64,000 bases of DNA, taken from Eucommia ulmoides (Eukaryota; Streptophyta; Magnoliopsida; Garryales; Eucommiaceae). The stretch's first letter is position 1. The number at the start of each line of letters is the position of its first letter. The notes under the pieces were generated by a model, which saw only the letters and a list, made by a program, of their open reading frames with translations, did no database searches and had not been told where the DNA came from. Of the stretch, positions 1 to 12,291 are shown piece after piece. Both the position numbers and the translations under genes were made by a program. The DNA is taken from positions 29,034,649-29,098,648 of the forward strand of contig CM028330.1 in assembly GCA_016647705.1 (NCBI GenBank). The letters run 5' to 3'.

Positions 1-1465
1 GTGGGCTGGACACATGTCGGACAGGTGTCGGTTGTTTGCCTAGGCAGTTGGGGCTGTCAATTGCTGATTTTTCCTATGAATAGTCATCTTTTAGGTCTGT
101 TGTTGGTTAGTGAATGTATAGCTGCGGATTTACAGACCATTGTTGTAATCGGTTCCTTGTAACCTGAGTTATATAATACAAAGTTAGGTTTTTCCGTAAA
201 CGTTGTTGTGCTGTTGCGTGGGTACGTTTTTGGTACTGTGTTTCGATGTATACTCGTTGTATAACGTCGCAAGAACGTGTGTATTTTATATACGGTCGGT
301 GTATTTTCATTGCATGGCAAGACATTCGCGAGACTGCTAGTTGCCGATACAACTAGGCCATCACTCGGTTATAATTTTCGCGGTGAAAATTTAACCCTAT
401 GGCAGTTTCCATGAAACCAAATGCTACAAACCTTGCTAGTCAAGGACGATTACGAATGAATACATCTGTACGACAAATGATGTGTGTGTGTGTCTGAAAC
501 ATGAGAAATTTCTCAGTTTACTCATCCCTACATTAGTAATTGTTGTACATCTTGAGGTTGGGTGGGCCCCTTCAGTCGAAACACAGCTAAGACAACAAAA
601 AAATGGGCAGAGACGGAGACATACTCTGTTGGTCCCCTCATTCGGTCCTCCTCAATTTCTCCCTAATAATGTTTCTTTGAATGAGATGCTTCACCGTGCA
701 TATCTCAGAGCCATTAATTCAGCGTCCACCATGCATTTATAGAGAGAGAGATTAAGTTGAGACTTTGGGGACAAAATAATGATTATATTTTGATGCGAGA
801 GTTTGAGAACAAATTTTAGTGATTAGAACCTGGACTGGCTGGACAAATAATATCTTTGTTTTTGTCCTAAATTTTGCATTTTTTTAAGTACGTTGTTGGT
901 CCTTAAATCGAGCACTATTGTCGATTTGGTTCTAGATGTTTCAATTTTCTAACCAAGGCCAAAAATTAATTGTTTCCTTTGCTTCCCTGGGACTAAAATT
1001 TGTTAAATCAATTATCACAAATTAGTGAACATGCATTTTAATTAGGTCCTAAATTTTTCAAATCGTTCTAATTTAATCCCTCATGTGACTTGCCGATTCA
1101 CATTTCCACTTCCAGATTTAACATCAGTTAATCTCAGACACTAATAAATCAATATATGTGTGTGCACGCACGTGTATTCGTTAGGTACTTCATCGTGACA
1201 TAACACTCCAATTTTTTAGGGCTTTTAATACTTTAATTTTAATTCAGTCTCTTGTATGTGTGTATATAATACATATAAAAAAAAATTGAAATGCTCCATT
1301 ATCACCTGAAATAAATTCCAGTGAAAAGGGTTATCAGACTTTCCTGTTGAGATTGAAAAGTTCAGAGTCATTAATATCTTCTATTTTTTATAGGCAATTA
1401 ATATCTTCTATTTACTTCTAGATTTACATTAATAAAAACTAGAAAAATTGATAAATATGTGTATG
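1..1465. other. Intergenic DNA, no gene recognised
   Basis: No coding region, RNA gene or clear element is visible. Short frames here (up to 86 codons) show no family signature. A stretch of more balanced composition at 541-735 ends in a TATA-like run followed by a GA repeat (about 730-752), which could be a promoter remnant, but nothing downstream looks like a gene. From about 866 to 1,130 the phrase 'GTCCTAAATTTT' and close variants recur in T-rich sequence, a style common in decayed plant DNA transposons; I cannot assign a family. Confidence 0.5.
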
Positions 1466-1582
1466 AAATAATTATAGAATATAAATCGTCAGACTCAAAA
1501 CTTAAAAGAGACAAAGGGCCAGGAAAATAATTATAGAATATAAATCATCAAATTGAAAACTTAAAAGAGATCAAGGGTCAGG
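1466..1582. repeat. Two-copy tandem repeat, period 58 bp
   Basis: Two adjacent copies of a 58-bp unit beginning AAATAATTATAGAATATAAATC and ending with AAGGGCCAGG or AAGGGTCAGG. They differ at several positions, so the duplication is not recent. No function is suggested. Confidence 0.85.
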
Positions 1583-2380
1583 CATCTATGGTTCAACTGG
1601 TGAGTCAACTGGTTGGATTGGTTAAATTAATACAAAATTTATATTATGCATTTTACTTGTATTATGAGAAAAAATGTAATATATATTTTTTGCATTGTAT
1701 GAACACTAAGTTTTGGTGGTTCACACGATTACTTAGCAAAAAAAAGGTTACCAATTTGAGATTGCTTGAACTGAAAAGTGCCGCCAGAATGACCGGGCCA
1801 AATCAGTTTCTATGTAAAATTTCAATCTAATGCGAAAATCAAACTGACACAGGGATCGGGAAAGTAGGTTTAAGTTGCGACCAGCAGGGGCAGTCGTGGT
1901 TTAATAACACTACATATGTATATTATTTAAAATATTTATAGAAAAATGTAATATTCAATAACAAGTTCATATTAATTTGGTTAAAATTTGTTTGCTGAAT
2001 TTCACAATAATTGTTACTTCAACAAGTGTTTGTATTTGTCAAAATCCTCTTCTAACAAGGACGTTGGACCGAGAGGTCAGGCTCCCCCTACACTTCAGGG
2101 GTAAAGGGAAAGGAGAGGCATCTTCTCCTTCCTACCAACGGGGAGGAGAAGTCTTCCCTCTGTGCTGCCTCTTCCTGTTTAACCTTTCTTTGTTTTTTTT
2201 CTTTTTAGTGCTATTTCTCTCCCCATTGATGCACCCCAAAAAAATAAAAACAACCACCTTTTATGTTTATTGTTATGTTAATCCTTTTTAAACTTTTCTT
2301 TTTTACAAATGCTTTTGGATAAGTTTTTTTTTTTTTTTTCTTTTATAATCGTTTTAACAAAACAATTCAGGGGTTTTTCT
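1583..2380. other. Intergenic DNA with a possible decayed MITE
   Basis: Around 1,590-1,620 there is a run resembling 'GGTTCAACTGGTGAGTCAAC', and 'GACCGGGCCAAATCAG' lies near 1,791-1,806. Such CCGG/GGTC-rich phrases recur in plant miniature elements, but I find no inverted ends or target duplication. The segment 2,050-2,185 is purine/pyrimidine biased and GC-richer than its surroundings and carries no recognisable coding signal. Confidence 0.3.
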
Positions 2381-4377
2381 AGGCATCGGTTTTGAAAATA
2401 TTTTTATTTGGGGTGAATTTTGTTTAAAAAATGTAGTCGCCACCTAGCATTAGTTTTTAAAAAGTGTACTAGGTCATCGGATATTTTGTAAAAAAAAATC
2501 TTTTTAAATGCCCCAAATTTGACTCAAACTATAGGTCTTAACCAGAGTATTCTTTTAAGTTCGGAGGTTAGTTATGTTGGAGAAAGGTATTAGGCACCTC
2601 AAAACACTCGTTCGAAAACGGTCCCTAATGTCTAAATATTTTTAAATTAAACTAAATCGAAGTAATTTTTGTTTAGTCGATTAACATGATTATTTTTCCT
2701 TATCCATTTTACTTATGCAAATAAGTAAAGCTTAAAAAAACAAGTAAATAAAAAATGTAAATAAAACACAACATGTCCCCCTTTTTAAACCACCTATCGA
2801 TTATGGGTGGATCGACAAGTTTGGTCCCGGGAGGTTTTGATTTTAGCTTATATGTAAAAAAAAGAAAAGCAATAATTTTTATTTATTTTTTTTTTTTTTA
2901 AAAAAAAAAAAGGATTTTTCTTTATGAAGAAACTTTTAAAAAAAATGTTTTGTTTATTAAGAAAATAATTAAGACTAATTATAAGTTATTTTTTAGTTTC
3001 CATTATGAAGAAATTAATTTTAAAAAAGACTTATTATAAAAACAAAACATTCTTGGTTTTCCTTTAGGGAATTTTATTATATAGTTTTCAAGAGATGTAC
3101 AGCTCATAAAATGAACTTTTCACCTAGAACAAAAATTTTCTTTATTCTTACAAAATAGTCCCTAACATTTGCTCTCCAAATAATATTGTATTTACAAAAT
3201 CATGTCATCCGAGCTGTGTAACCGTTTCATTTACAGGAAGTGCACAGTTCCCAAATATATCCCCCACCGTTTGGAAAACCGGCTGCTATGAACCAAATTC
3301 CTATTCAAAAAATAAAAATATATACATCAAATTAATGTAGAAAAAATCATATTTCTAATGATATAATTTGTGAATTTTTTGGAAAAGAATGTGAATTTGT
3401 GAATATTCATATGACCATTCAACATAGATAATCTATCTAGTATAAAACATTCACAAAAACAAATCTAACAAATCAGCATTCACCAAATCCAAATTTAAAC
3501 ATCCACCAAAACACATCGTCGAGAAATGAACATTCAGATCTGGGTATTTCATATGATCATTCAACATGGATATTCACCCAGATCTATTCCAGTGCAAAAC
3601 ATTCACAAAAAATAAATTGAAAACATTGACAAAAAACAAAAAATAAAACATTCACAAAAAATAAAATGAAAAAATTGACAAATAACATAATAGAGCTCGT
3701 TGGTTTAGAGAGAGGGGGGGAGAGATCTTAATGTTCACCTATCTGTTTGAATGTTCATCCCTTTGTCCCCGACCTTGCGGCTCTCATACATCCCGATCTA
3801 GCCGGGGAAAAGAACATAATAGAGAGAGACGACGATAACCATCAAACATTCACAGTGCAAACATTCACAAACCTAACTGCCTGGAATGGTGGCGGAAAGG
3901 ACGAAATTGATCGGCGATGGAGGATTTCATCGGCGATGGGAGATGACAAAAATTGATCGGCGATGTCAACAAGCACAGGGGAGAAAGAGGGATTATGGTT
4001 TCAATGAGCACGGGGACAACACTCTCTGCCCCTCTTACCGCCACTCGCCGCCACCAATATTTTGATGTAAAAAGACATAAATGCCCTTACAAAAATATAT
4101 TTTTATTCTTTTATTTTAAAAAAAAAAAAAAAATCATTAACATTCTCTCTATTTTTTAGTTACTCTTTGCACCCATTAAAGTGCAATTTAAAACCAATCC
4201 AAAATTTCGGGGTAAAAGTACTGATCTTTTTCTCTTCTTGATTTTTTTATTTTTTATTTTATTTTTTTTCATTTTGTTAAAAAAAAAAATTAAAAAAAAA
4301 AAAAAGAGTTAAAAAAAGTATTATTTTTTAATGGAAATGTTAGTATAAAAAGTAAAGGATGGTGGCGTCGGATGGCA

Positions 4378-4437
4378 GTGGGAGGTGGCGGTGGGTGGTG
4401 GGAGTTGGGCGGTGACAATGGGAGTTGAGTGGTGATG
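4378..4437 (+). repeat. G-rich GGTGG/GGGAG simple repeat
   Basis: A GGTGG and GGGAGTTGGG-rich stretch within otherwise AT-rich DNA. Several runs of two or three G with short spacers could in principle form a quadruplex; nothing else supports a role. Confidence 0.5.
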
Positions 4438-4842
4438 AAAGGTAAATATAATTATTTAAAAAGTTAAAGAAAAAATATAATTTTAAAAATATAGGGGTGC
4501 TAATGATTTTTTTTTAAAATAACCTAAGGGCAATTTTGTCCAAAGAGAGGTAAGTGGTGTTTCAGAAAAAGACAGGGAAAGTCTCTGATATTTATAAAAT
4601 GATAGAAAAAATATCTGATATAATACAAAATGATAGGGGAGATCAATGACATATACCCTAAAGAAAAACATTAAAACTTTAAAAGAAACTTTTTATGAAA
4701 AAGAAAAATCAAACTTTTTCAATTTTTCTTTTTAACGAAGGAAAATATTTCAGCGAAATTAAAAACAAAAAAAATCTCATTTATGAAAAAGATTATTATT
4801 AAAGTTAAAAAACTTATATTTTTCTTATAAATTAAAATAATA

Positions 4843-4862
4843 TATATATATATATATATATA
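4843..4862. repeat. (TA)n microsatellite
   Basis: About ten TA dinucleotides in AT-rich LTR-derived sequence. Confidence 0.85.
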
Positions 4863-5199
4863 AGAAACAAAGAAACTTAGTGTTTCCTATTTTTAAAGCA
4901 AAATGAATAAAAATAACAAAACTTCTTATTATGAAATATGTTTGTTATGTAACTAGAAAATACATTTTTTTTTTTTTTTGCCAAGTTGACCTTAACTAAA
5001 ACTGCTTAGGGGAAGAGTTTTTCTTAACCAACCATCTAAAGTTTCTCTCAAAGAATGAAAACCTAGAAATGGAAAAAGGAAAACTCTCCCTTTAAAGTTC
5101 TTAGATTATACAAAGTTTTCTTTTTTTCTATTTTGTTTAAGTAGTATATATATGTGTGTTTGTGTGTTTGTGTGTGTGTGTATGGAAAAGGAAAGAAAA

Positions 5200-5410
5200 A
5201 TACGGAAAATTTAAAGAGCAGAAAAGCATGAAAAAGCGTATAACTGGAAATGCAAATGATAACAATTTAAATGCGGAAATGTAAATGACTGAAAATAAAA
5301 TGTCAAAAATATAAAGCACGGAAAGACACAGGATGGAAATATAAATGATAGAAAAGTAAAGTGCAAGAAAGTAAATGATGGTAAGTAAAATGTTGAAAAA
5401 GTAAAGTTAT
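5200..5410 (-). repeat. Degenerate short A-rich repeat ('gaaatgtaaatgatg' style)
   Basis: Variants of 'gAAAtgtAAATGatgGaAA' recur every 15-25 bases. This low-complexity phrase structure is typical of the U5/R part of some plant Ty3 LTRs and fits the surrounding Tat/Ogre-like LTR call. Short minus-strand frames here are compositional artefacts. Confidence 0.5.
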
Positions 5411-6577
5411 TATTAGGGTTCACTTGGGAACGTCTTCTTAGGTTATGGTCATTTTTATGTCCTTCTATAGGTGGGTAAAAAAAATTAAAAATATTTTTAG
5501 GGCGTTTAGAAGACTTACCTTACTATGGAGGAAGTCCCTTCACCATTTCTTCTTCTTCTTCTTCTTCTACTACTTAGATTTTGGGCTCCTTGTGTGGAGA
5601 CTTTTTTGTCCCTTAAGAATCTATGTAACTAAAGACTAATTTCAAGAGAGTATTTTAGAGAGGAAAAGAGTCTTAGCCTGTAGTATACAAGTGTAAGAAA
5701 TGTATGAGCCAATAACAAGTAAATGTGTAATGAAAATGGATAGACTTAGGCCCTATTTATAGGTCGTATTTTTTGGCTCACTCTCTAGGGCACGCCCTGG
5801 TGAGTGCACAAGCCTACCAGGGGCACTAGTAGCTATACCATGATGAACAGATACCCCTTATTTCCTATTAATATGCATTTTTGTCCCCCTAAATAAGGAA
5901 TTGAGTGGTTAACTTTCAATTGTTACCACCTTAAGTCTTACCATTCATGGTAATGACTTGGGGGACCCTCAATATGGATAATTCCACTCCAAAATGGAAT
6001 CCCAATACTCCGACTTATTCCCGGGTGGTGGACATGATGTGAAATTAGTTCCATGAGCACTTTTTACTAATAAAATCCAATTTGTTATGTTTTTCCTGAT
6101 ATTAAAATGCAAAACATGAAATTAAACTATCCCATTTATGATTGGAATCCCAATTTCAAATATTAACACGTAATTTGTCATCAATTTGATGAAACTGGCA
6201 AAAACAAAATATAATTTTGGGGCCAAAACACAAAGTGTAATTGGCCAAAAAAATTTAATGGTAATGGGTGGAATTCAAAATTAACTATATAACAAGTGAT
6301 ATTTTATGAAAATATACTTTTAATTTAATTAATTGGTCCCGAATTAACTTTTAGAAATGTCAATTTTAGCCCGAAACTCTATTTCGTGCCAAATTTATCC
6401 AAATTAGCGAATCTTTTTGTATTTTCTTATTTAGAACATTATGAAAATATTAAATATGAGAAATATAAGGTGCTAATTTATCTCTTTAACAATGGTCTAA
6501 AGTTTGTCCAAATTTTTGCTTTAGACCTAAAACGTTAATTAAATGAAAAATGGGCAAGACAAAATGCAGTGTCTACA

Positions 6578-6592
6578 ACTTTCCTTTTTTGT
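6578..6592 (-). other. Polypurine tract of the Tat/Ogre-like element
   Basis: Read on the minus strand this is CAAAAAAGGAAAGT, immediately 5' of the TGTAGACA LTR start. A purine run abutting a TG-starting LTR is the plus-strand priming site layout of LTR retrotransposons and fixes the orientation of the element as minus. Confidence 0.65.
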
Positions 6593-7556
6593 CATGTGAG
6601 TTTACTCATGATGACAAAGATAGGATATACATGCCAGTTTCTTCAGCTAAGATGATTAAACAAATAAATTAACCTCGATCAGACTAGTTTGGCCTTTTAA
6701 GGGAAGGAAATAAAAATTGTGTTGCTAAGGGCTATAGACCTTGAAACACCAAAACACAAATAACTTTCTAGGAAAGTGAAAAGCATCAATTATGATCATC
6801 CCATGGAGATGAAAATAACATTAATATTTTGAAGTAAATGTAATTGAACCAATCAGATGGTTGCCTATGTACCTCAGTATGTGCCGAACATCAGGTCAAG
6901 AATAGTTCGAATAGGCCTTCGCCCTTGACACGAAAGTTGGAAAATAAACTCATAGAATGAATTATAAGTCCTCATCCATGGGATGTAGAACAAAAAATAA
7001 ACATTTAGAATGACAAATTTTCATCCATCGAACAAATGACAGAAAATGAACATGTATAATTAATGTCAGATTCTCGTCCATGGGACGAATAACAGAAAAT
7101 AACTATATAGAATGAATTCCTGCCACAAAGGGTTAGGAATAGGGTTCTAAGGAGGGCCAACGGACTAGTCTTAGAAGGGACACACCGCAGCATAGGGGTA
7201 GAGAATGTTGATCGTTAACATCTCCTAAATTTAGACCGGACCTACTTGCAACTTTCTACATATCTTGGACATGCCAAGAATCAAGTCAATGTAGTTCAAA
7301 TACCCACATTCTAAGGTGGGAAATGATAAGAAATTTCAATAACAAATATCCTGCCTAATGCAAGGTCAAGGAGAATTATGGATATAAATTATGCCAATTA
7401 TGAATAACAATTATTATCACCTAATGTAAGGTCTATGAGATATTATGAATTTAAAAATTATGCTAATGAAACAATTGTCTCACCTAATGTGAAGACTAGG
7501 AGATGAATTAAACATCATTCTAATGAAACCATTATCTTGCCTATGAAAGGTGATTA
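6593..7556 (-). mobile_element. 3' internal, non-coding region of the Tat/Ogre-like element (fossil)
   Basis: Contains two copies of a motif of the form 'CCTATGTACCTCAG..TGCCGAACATCAGGTCAAG..TAGTTC' (near 6,862 and 7,251) and a series of 'CACCTAATGTAAGGTCTA' phrases (7,350-7,560) that differ slightly from one another. The same motif family recurs at 59.3-60.4 kb in the same orientation, so both places derive from related elements. No protein domain is recognisable. Confidence 0.5.
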
Positions 7557-8185
7557 TGCCTAAAAATGAATCACCGAACACGTCACTTCAAGTCTGAAAT
7601 GTCATCTAGGATTTCTTACTTTCTCTCGACTAAGGTTCCTACAAAAGAATACACCATGGGTGGCCCTGTTGGCATTACATCTCTGGTGTGAGAATCAGTC
7701 AAGCGTTCTTAACAGGAAACTAGTAAAGTGGTAGCTAGGAGAAAGAATGCACTTGAGAGCAGAGTGAATACGCCTCAAAGCATGTATTTCTACTTGTATT
7801 TCCTATTAAACAGTATACCTTAGTCATCCTGTGCTCTTATATTTATAAGAGGGGGAAGAGACTCATTTGGAAAGTCCTCCCTGATTCTCAGTGCACTATT
7901 ATGGTGATCCTACTGATTCTAATCCCATTACTATAGAGGTGGACTTGATTGCGAGAGGATATCGTGAAGTCATTATCTAGAGAGAGTAACGATACCTTCT
8001 TTATCGAGTAGATTCAGCTTGGATTTCTTGAGAGCAGGAGCATCATGGTGCTTACGCCCGAGAAGGCATGACCCTGGCCAAGTGTAAATATGGGGCTTGG
8101 TCGAGCTAGCCAGTTTGGAGCCCCCATACCAGTCACGTGTTCAGGATATGTTATGCCCTTTCAAGTTTGACCAAATTTTTACTCA
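7557..8185 (-). repeat. 3' LTR of the non-autonomous Tat-like element
   Basis: On the plus strand it opens TGCCTAAAAATGAATCACCG and ends ACTCA. It matches 10,602-11,150 in shared blocks including 'GTGAGAATCAGTCAAG' and the 'ATGACTCTGGTTGAGTATAG' versus 'ATGACCCTGGCCAAGTGTAA' segment. Contains a minus-strand TATA-like signal. Confidence 0.7.
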
Positions 8186-8437
8186 TTAGATGCCTCTTAT
8201 TCCTAGGTGTGCAATGATTCGCATCCTAGGATTATTGGACGTTTATGCTTGGATTTGATTTATGTGGCATCTTTGTTGCTTGTGCCCATTCAGTGCGTTG
8301 GCTGCTAACGAATACTTAAGCCTTTTTCTTTTGAGAGTGTTGATCCTTAAATGCCTCATGGCTTAATCGAAGACTGGTTAATTCAGCTTTTCAGTTGACG
8401 GTTGAAAGAAAGTTGTGCTCAAACCCTTAAATAGGAG

Positions 8438-10340
8438 AACGTTTGTGTACTTTTCTGCTTGAGCTTTTTCAGATAACCTATCTTGATTCTTCTCTCTTGG
8501 TGAGCTTTTTGTTACACCCAGTTCATACATTCAAAATGTTGAGAGATTCCAAGTCGTGGTTTCGGCCTTCTGGAAGCAATGTCCATGGTAAGACTGGGTC
8601 GTCGTCTGTGGTGTCCTATGTTGAGGGCTAAGGCACCGCCCGTAGGACTCCGCAGTAAAATCCATGAGTTAGGTATCCCATTGTTAGTGGTGAGACAATC
8701 ATCCCACCAGTTGTGCACGATCATAGAGAATAGGCGAAGATAGCTGGAAAATTACCCATTTCCGTCCCTAACACAACAATTGCACCGACAGCAGCCTATG
8801 TGTTGAACTGGAGGAGGTAGAACTTGTGGCAAATCGCTTGACAGATTCCTAAGTTCACAAGATGTATAGGGACTACTCTATTCCTCTTGATGTGTTTTTG
8901 TTCAATCTTAGCCTATCATGGCTTGTGCTCCATTGCCCACTTGGTCGCTTTGCCTTTTATACCAATGTTTTCGTCGACAGAATAGGCTTTTCTTTGCATC
9001 ATTTCTTCCATGAAATTATTCATCAGATCAATTAGGTACCTGCCCAGTTAGCTCCCAATGCGTGGAGGTTGATGCTCGAGTTTGTTATCCTTTGCATAAG
9101 GAATGATGTACTTCCCACGTCCTCCTTATTCTTCTTTTTCTACCAGCTTGCAAAGTACGCAAAACTATCTGGGTTTCAGTTTCACACTCGAAGTTGGAGA
9201 CTCATAGTGGGGATCCTAAAGAATAATACAAAATGGAAGAATAGGTAAGTCATGGTACAAGGGCCTTGGGAGAAACCATCTGGAGAAGAGGGGCCCTACC
9301 TAGTCCCGAAGTACTAGTTGGTACCGAGTAAGTTCATTCTTCCATTTTTATTCTTTTGTCTGGTTGGTTGCTCCATCTTATTTTTTCTTCTTTCACAAGG
9401 TACCCACTTCATTCTCAGCTCAACACAATGGAGACGACTTCAACGACCTTCTTGGCGGGGCTCCCTGAGACAAAGTGAAATTTCACTTTCCTCAAGGCCA
9501 ATTTATTTGACCTTGTATTAACTGCCTCCACCGGCATGGTTCAGGCTTTGGACTCTGGGGTCTAGTTAGCGTTTGAGAGAAGAGGTGAAACCTTCAGTGT
9601 TCCCACTTTTTTGAATTATTTTGTCTCCTTTTACTTATAATAGAAAACGATTATGTCATTGTAGAAATACCGAGGGAAGAGGCTAACCCTGAGGTCTTGG
9701 AGTCCATGCATTAGCAGTGGGCCGCTTGGGTTGCAGTAGCTCCGTCGTCTATTCCAACAAGTTTGTCAGTTGCCATTCCTGAGACAACAGTGCTGGTTGT
9801 CCCTTCTGTGACTTCCTCTAAAGTAGTGTCTCACCCTGGACCTGATTTCTCGAGGAAGATGTGCCAACCCACTGCTACTATAGTCATTCGGGATGAGTCG
9901 ACAATGAAGAGGACAAAGGATACCCTTTCAACAATCTCCACGAAAGGGATAGAGAAGGTGGATGAGCCCTCTAGAGACCGTTCACCCTCGTTTAACCTTC
10001 CGAAATAGGCTACCATAGTGAAGGAGCTAAACATAGGCCCTCAAGTTTTCATTACACCAGAGAGCGCGACCCAAGGGGCCTAGGCCATATTCCTTCTAAG
10101 GGACATTGAGGCGATAACTACAAAGTTGGGCAACAACCCTACTATGAACCTATTGTAGGAGAGCGTGCTGACAAGAGATCCGTTTTCTTTTCCTTAGTAA
10201 TTGTTTGCGTCGTCTTTAACTTTCCTCAATTTTTATTTTGCTCTTGCGATAGACTGTTGCTCGCTCTTTTGCCTTACTCGAGGGATGGAGGGGAATCATG
10301 TCTCGTCTCGAGGCCTTTGAGCAAGAGAGGGACGGACAAT
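8438..10340 (+). pseudogene. Antisense retroelement accessory gene, gypsy-type transposon domain-like (fossil)
   Basis: Read on the plus strand, opposite to the host element's primer site, 9,054-9,110 encodes PNAWRLMLEFVILCIRNDV. This matches the 'NAW..L..F..LC' core of the plant 'putative gypsy-type transposon' domain family, proteins of unknown role carried by Tat-type elements. A candidate beginning lies near 8,538. Around 9,763-10,008 an open stretch is rich in S/T/P/V and charged residues, like the linker that usually follows that domain. The sequence is broken in many places (on the order of ten) and cannot be functional. Some gaps may be introns, since known relatives can be spliced; this is inference. 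Confidence 0.45.
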
Positions 10341-10575
10341 GGTAGAGGTAGTTGGCTTTGATCAGCCTGCCCAGAAAGATACCGGACAGTTTGGGAAAAA
10401 TCTTGGACCTCTCTCATTATTTCCATCAAGAATGAGGGTGATTTTCCCGACAGCCAGCTTTGTGAGTAGTCGTGCAGAGTAGATGCCTCTCACTCTCATC
10501 TTCATTGGTCATGATTCCTGATCTCACGGTGACCATTTACATATAGTGAAGATTGGGAGAATAACTGTTTGTCGT

Positions 10576-10595
10576 TCCCACAAACGGCTCCAATC
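10576..10595 (-). other. Primer-binding site of the non-autonomous Tat-like element
   Basis: On the minus strand it reads ATTGGAGCCGTTTGTGGGA, a slightly decayed version of TTTGGCGCCGTCTGTGGGA, the primer site widely seen in plant Tat-group and LARD elements. Its position just inside the right LTR sets the orientation. Confidence 0.7.
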
Positions 10596-10601
10596 TAATA
10601 A

Positions 10602-11150
10602 TGCCTAGAAATGGATCACCGAACTTGTCACCCTGAGATCCGAATCAATGGAATATCCTCTGATTTAGTTCACTCTCCCTTAGCTAGGGTTCCTGCAAAA
10701 CAATGCATTGTGGGTGGGTTTGCCAGCATTGCACCTACGGTGTGAGAATCAGTCAAGAGTTCTCAGCAAAATTTTGGCAGGGTGATAGTTAGGAAAAGGT
10801 ATGTGTATTTAATTAACCCTTTGTTCTTGTATTTATATGTAGGCGGAGACTTCTTTGGAAACTCTTCCTTGAATCTTGTTGCACCACCAATGTGATGGCA
10901 TTGATCTCAGCCCATTATCATAGAGATGGCATTGATTACGGGTGTAAATCGTAGAGCTGTTACCTAGTAGGGGTAACGGCTCTTTCCTTACCAGGCATAG
11001 GCTGCTCAGACTACTGGCATGACTCTGGTTGAGTATAGAGAAGGGGCCTGGTCGAGCAGGCCAATTTGGAGTCTATAGTCGCCTCCCATGTCTATAATGT
11101 GTTTGTGACTTGTGGCGTTCTTTCGGATCTAGTCGGATTTTCCCTCAACA
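10602..11150 (-). repeat. 5' LTR of the non-autonomous Tat-like element
   Basis: On the plus strand it opens TGCCTAGAAATGGATCACCG and ends CCCTCAACA (TG...CA). It pairs with 7,557-8,185. Length differs (549 against 629 bp), consistent with age. A minus-strand TATAAATA signal lies near 10,829-10,836. Confidence 0.7.
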
Positions 11151-11765
11151 AACTTAAACTAGGGAAAAATGGAAAATAAGAAATTATTCTACAAATAAAG
11201 CAACCTAAAAAAAAATAAAGTTCACCTCTTGCTTTTAAAGGAACTTTGTTGCGAAAGATCATTAGGAAGATATGAACTATTTGTTATTGCTTGAGGCGGA
11301 TCTTCAAATGATTGAACAAATTAAACACACAACAATAATAATAAAATGCATCAATTTCAACCCTTTTAAGAATTAACAAAACCAGGCTCACCTTTTTTTT
11401 TTTTTAAATCGATATAATGCAATCATCTCCTTCAAACACAACAATATTACCCTTCAATGGTTGGACCAGTCTCCTAAAGAGGACTATATTATTGGGGAAT
11501 ATTATTTTTATTAATTTTTTTTACCAAAAAAAAAAATTGTGAAGATTAAAAATAAAATAAAAAAGCATGACTAAAATATTTTTTAGTGATATTTTTTTAT
11601 ATGATGGTCAATATTTATTGGGATTTAGCGCGAAATCACATTTTCTTCCCAATACTACTCTTTTGTGAAATTTTTTATTTTCGGTATTAAATTTTGTCAC
11701 TAAAACTATTTTTTCTTTTATTGATGTTTCTAAATATTTTAGAATAAAAAAAAATAAAAAATAAA

Positions 11766-11844
<79 letters not shown>

Positions 11845-12281
11845 CATTGTGTATTCGAGGATTTATTTTTCCAAAAATCTAAGAACAAAATAGTTTTTTT
11901 TGCTTTTAATTTTATTTTTGTTGTATTCATGGTTTTTGGATCAAAAGAAAAAGATAAAAACTTTTAAAAAAAAAAAGAAAAAAAGAAAAAAGGAGAGATA
12001 TGGATCGATGTTTTTTTCTTTTTGAAAGGTAAAACCCATTATTCTTAACCAATAATCACCATAAGCCTAGTGAAAAAAAAAAAAAAAAAAAAAAAAAAAG
12101 AAGAAGAAGAAGAAAGAGGAGCATATCCAATTGCTGTGGCACTGCAAATCTCAGCCCGACAAGCTCTCATTATATATACATCGATCGACTAAGATTCGAG
12201 AAGTAAAAAAGGAGGTATCTATCGATCTCTTTTAATCTGCCACTGAGATATAACGAGAGAGAAACTGAACGATTATCGACC
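11151..12281. other. AT-rich spacer with microsatellites, left host flank of the Mutator-like insertion
   Basis: No gene seen. Holds a long (AT)n run, poly-A tracts and an A/G-rich segment (about 12,076-12,118). The last 40 bases (12,240-12,281) are the left flank of the insertion that begins at 12,292 and should join to the sequence right of 38,062 in an empty-site allele. Confidence 0.6.
11770..11840. repeat. (AT)n microsatellite, about 35 repeats
   Basis: Uninterrupted AT dinucleotides. Its length makes it a likely hypervariable locus and a possible cruciform former. Confidence 0.95.
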
Positions 12282-12291
12282 AAGATTCTAT
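12282..12291. repeat. Target-site duplication (left), AAGATTCTAT
   Basis: Identical 10-mer to 38,053-38,062. It directly precedes the terminus GGGTTAATACCACTTACACC. Duplications of 9-11 bp are the hallmark of Mutator-like transposons. Confidence 0.8.

Larger units (their letters stand above)
2381..6577 (-). mobile_element. Tat/Ogre-like LTR (fossil), 3' LTR of a minus-strand element
   Basis: On the minus strand the sequence starts TGTAGACACTGCATTTTG at 6,577, directly after a polypurine tract, as expected for a 3' LTR. A minus-strand TATA signal (CTATAAATAG) lies at about 5,753-5,762. Phrases such as the 'gtcgccacctagc' run near 2,438 and the 'ggtattaggcacctcaaaacactcgttcgaaaacggt' type run at 2,585-2,620 (described, not quoted in full) are of the kind found in long LTRs of plant Ty3 Tat/Ogre elements. 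The left end is uncertain because no TG/CA partner or second LTR copy is seen. Long A/T runs fill 2,850-4,850. The copy is a degraded, old fossil. Confidence 0.5.
7557..11150 (-). mobile_element. Non-autonomous Tat-like LTR retrotransposon (fossil)
   Basis: Two direct repeats, 7,557-8,185 and 10,602-11,150, share their first ~200 bases and distinct later blocks and serve as LTRs. Next to the right-hand copy lies a minus-strand primer site of the TTTGGCGCCGTCTGTGGG class, so the element reads right to left. Minus-strand TATA signals occur in both LTRs (about 7,832-7,840 and 10,829-10,836). The 2.4-kb interior has no gag or pol; it holds only a protein-like sequence on the opposite strand. The LTRs are strongly diverged and no target duplication is evident, so it is old and was probably mobilised by a relative's enzymes. 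Confidence 0.7.

Noticed and set aside
4480-4670. A possible Mutator-like terminus (minus-strand GGGTATATGTCATTGATC)
   Set aside because: The wording is suggestive but no inverted partner or 9-11 bp duplication was found, so it is not listed as an element.
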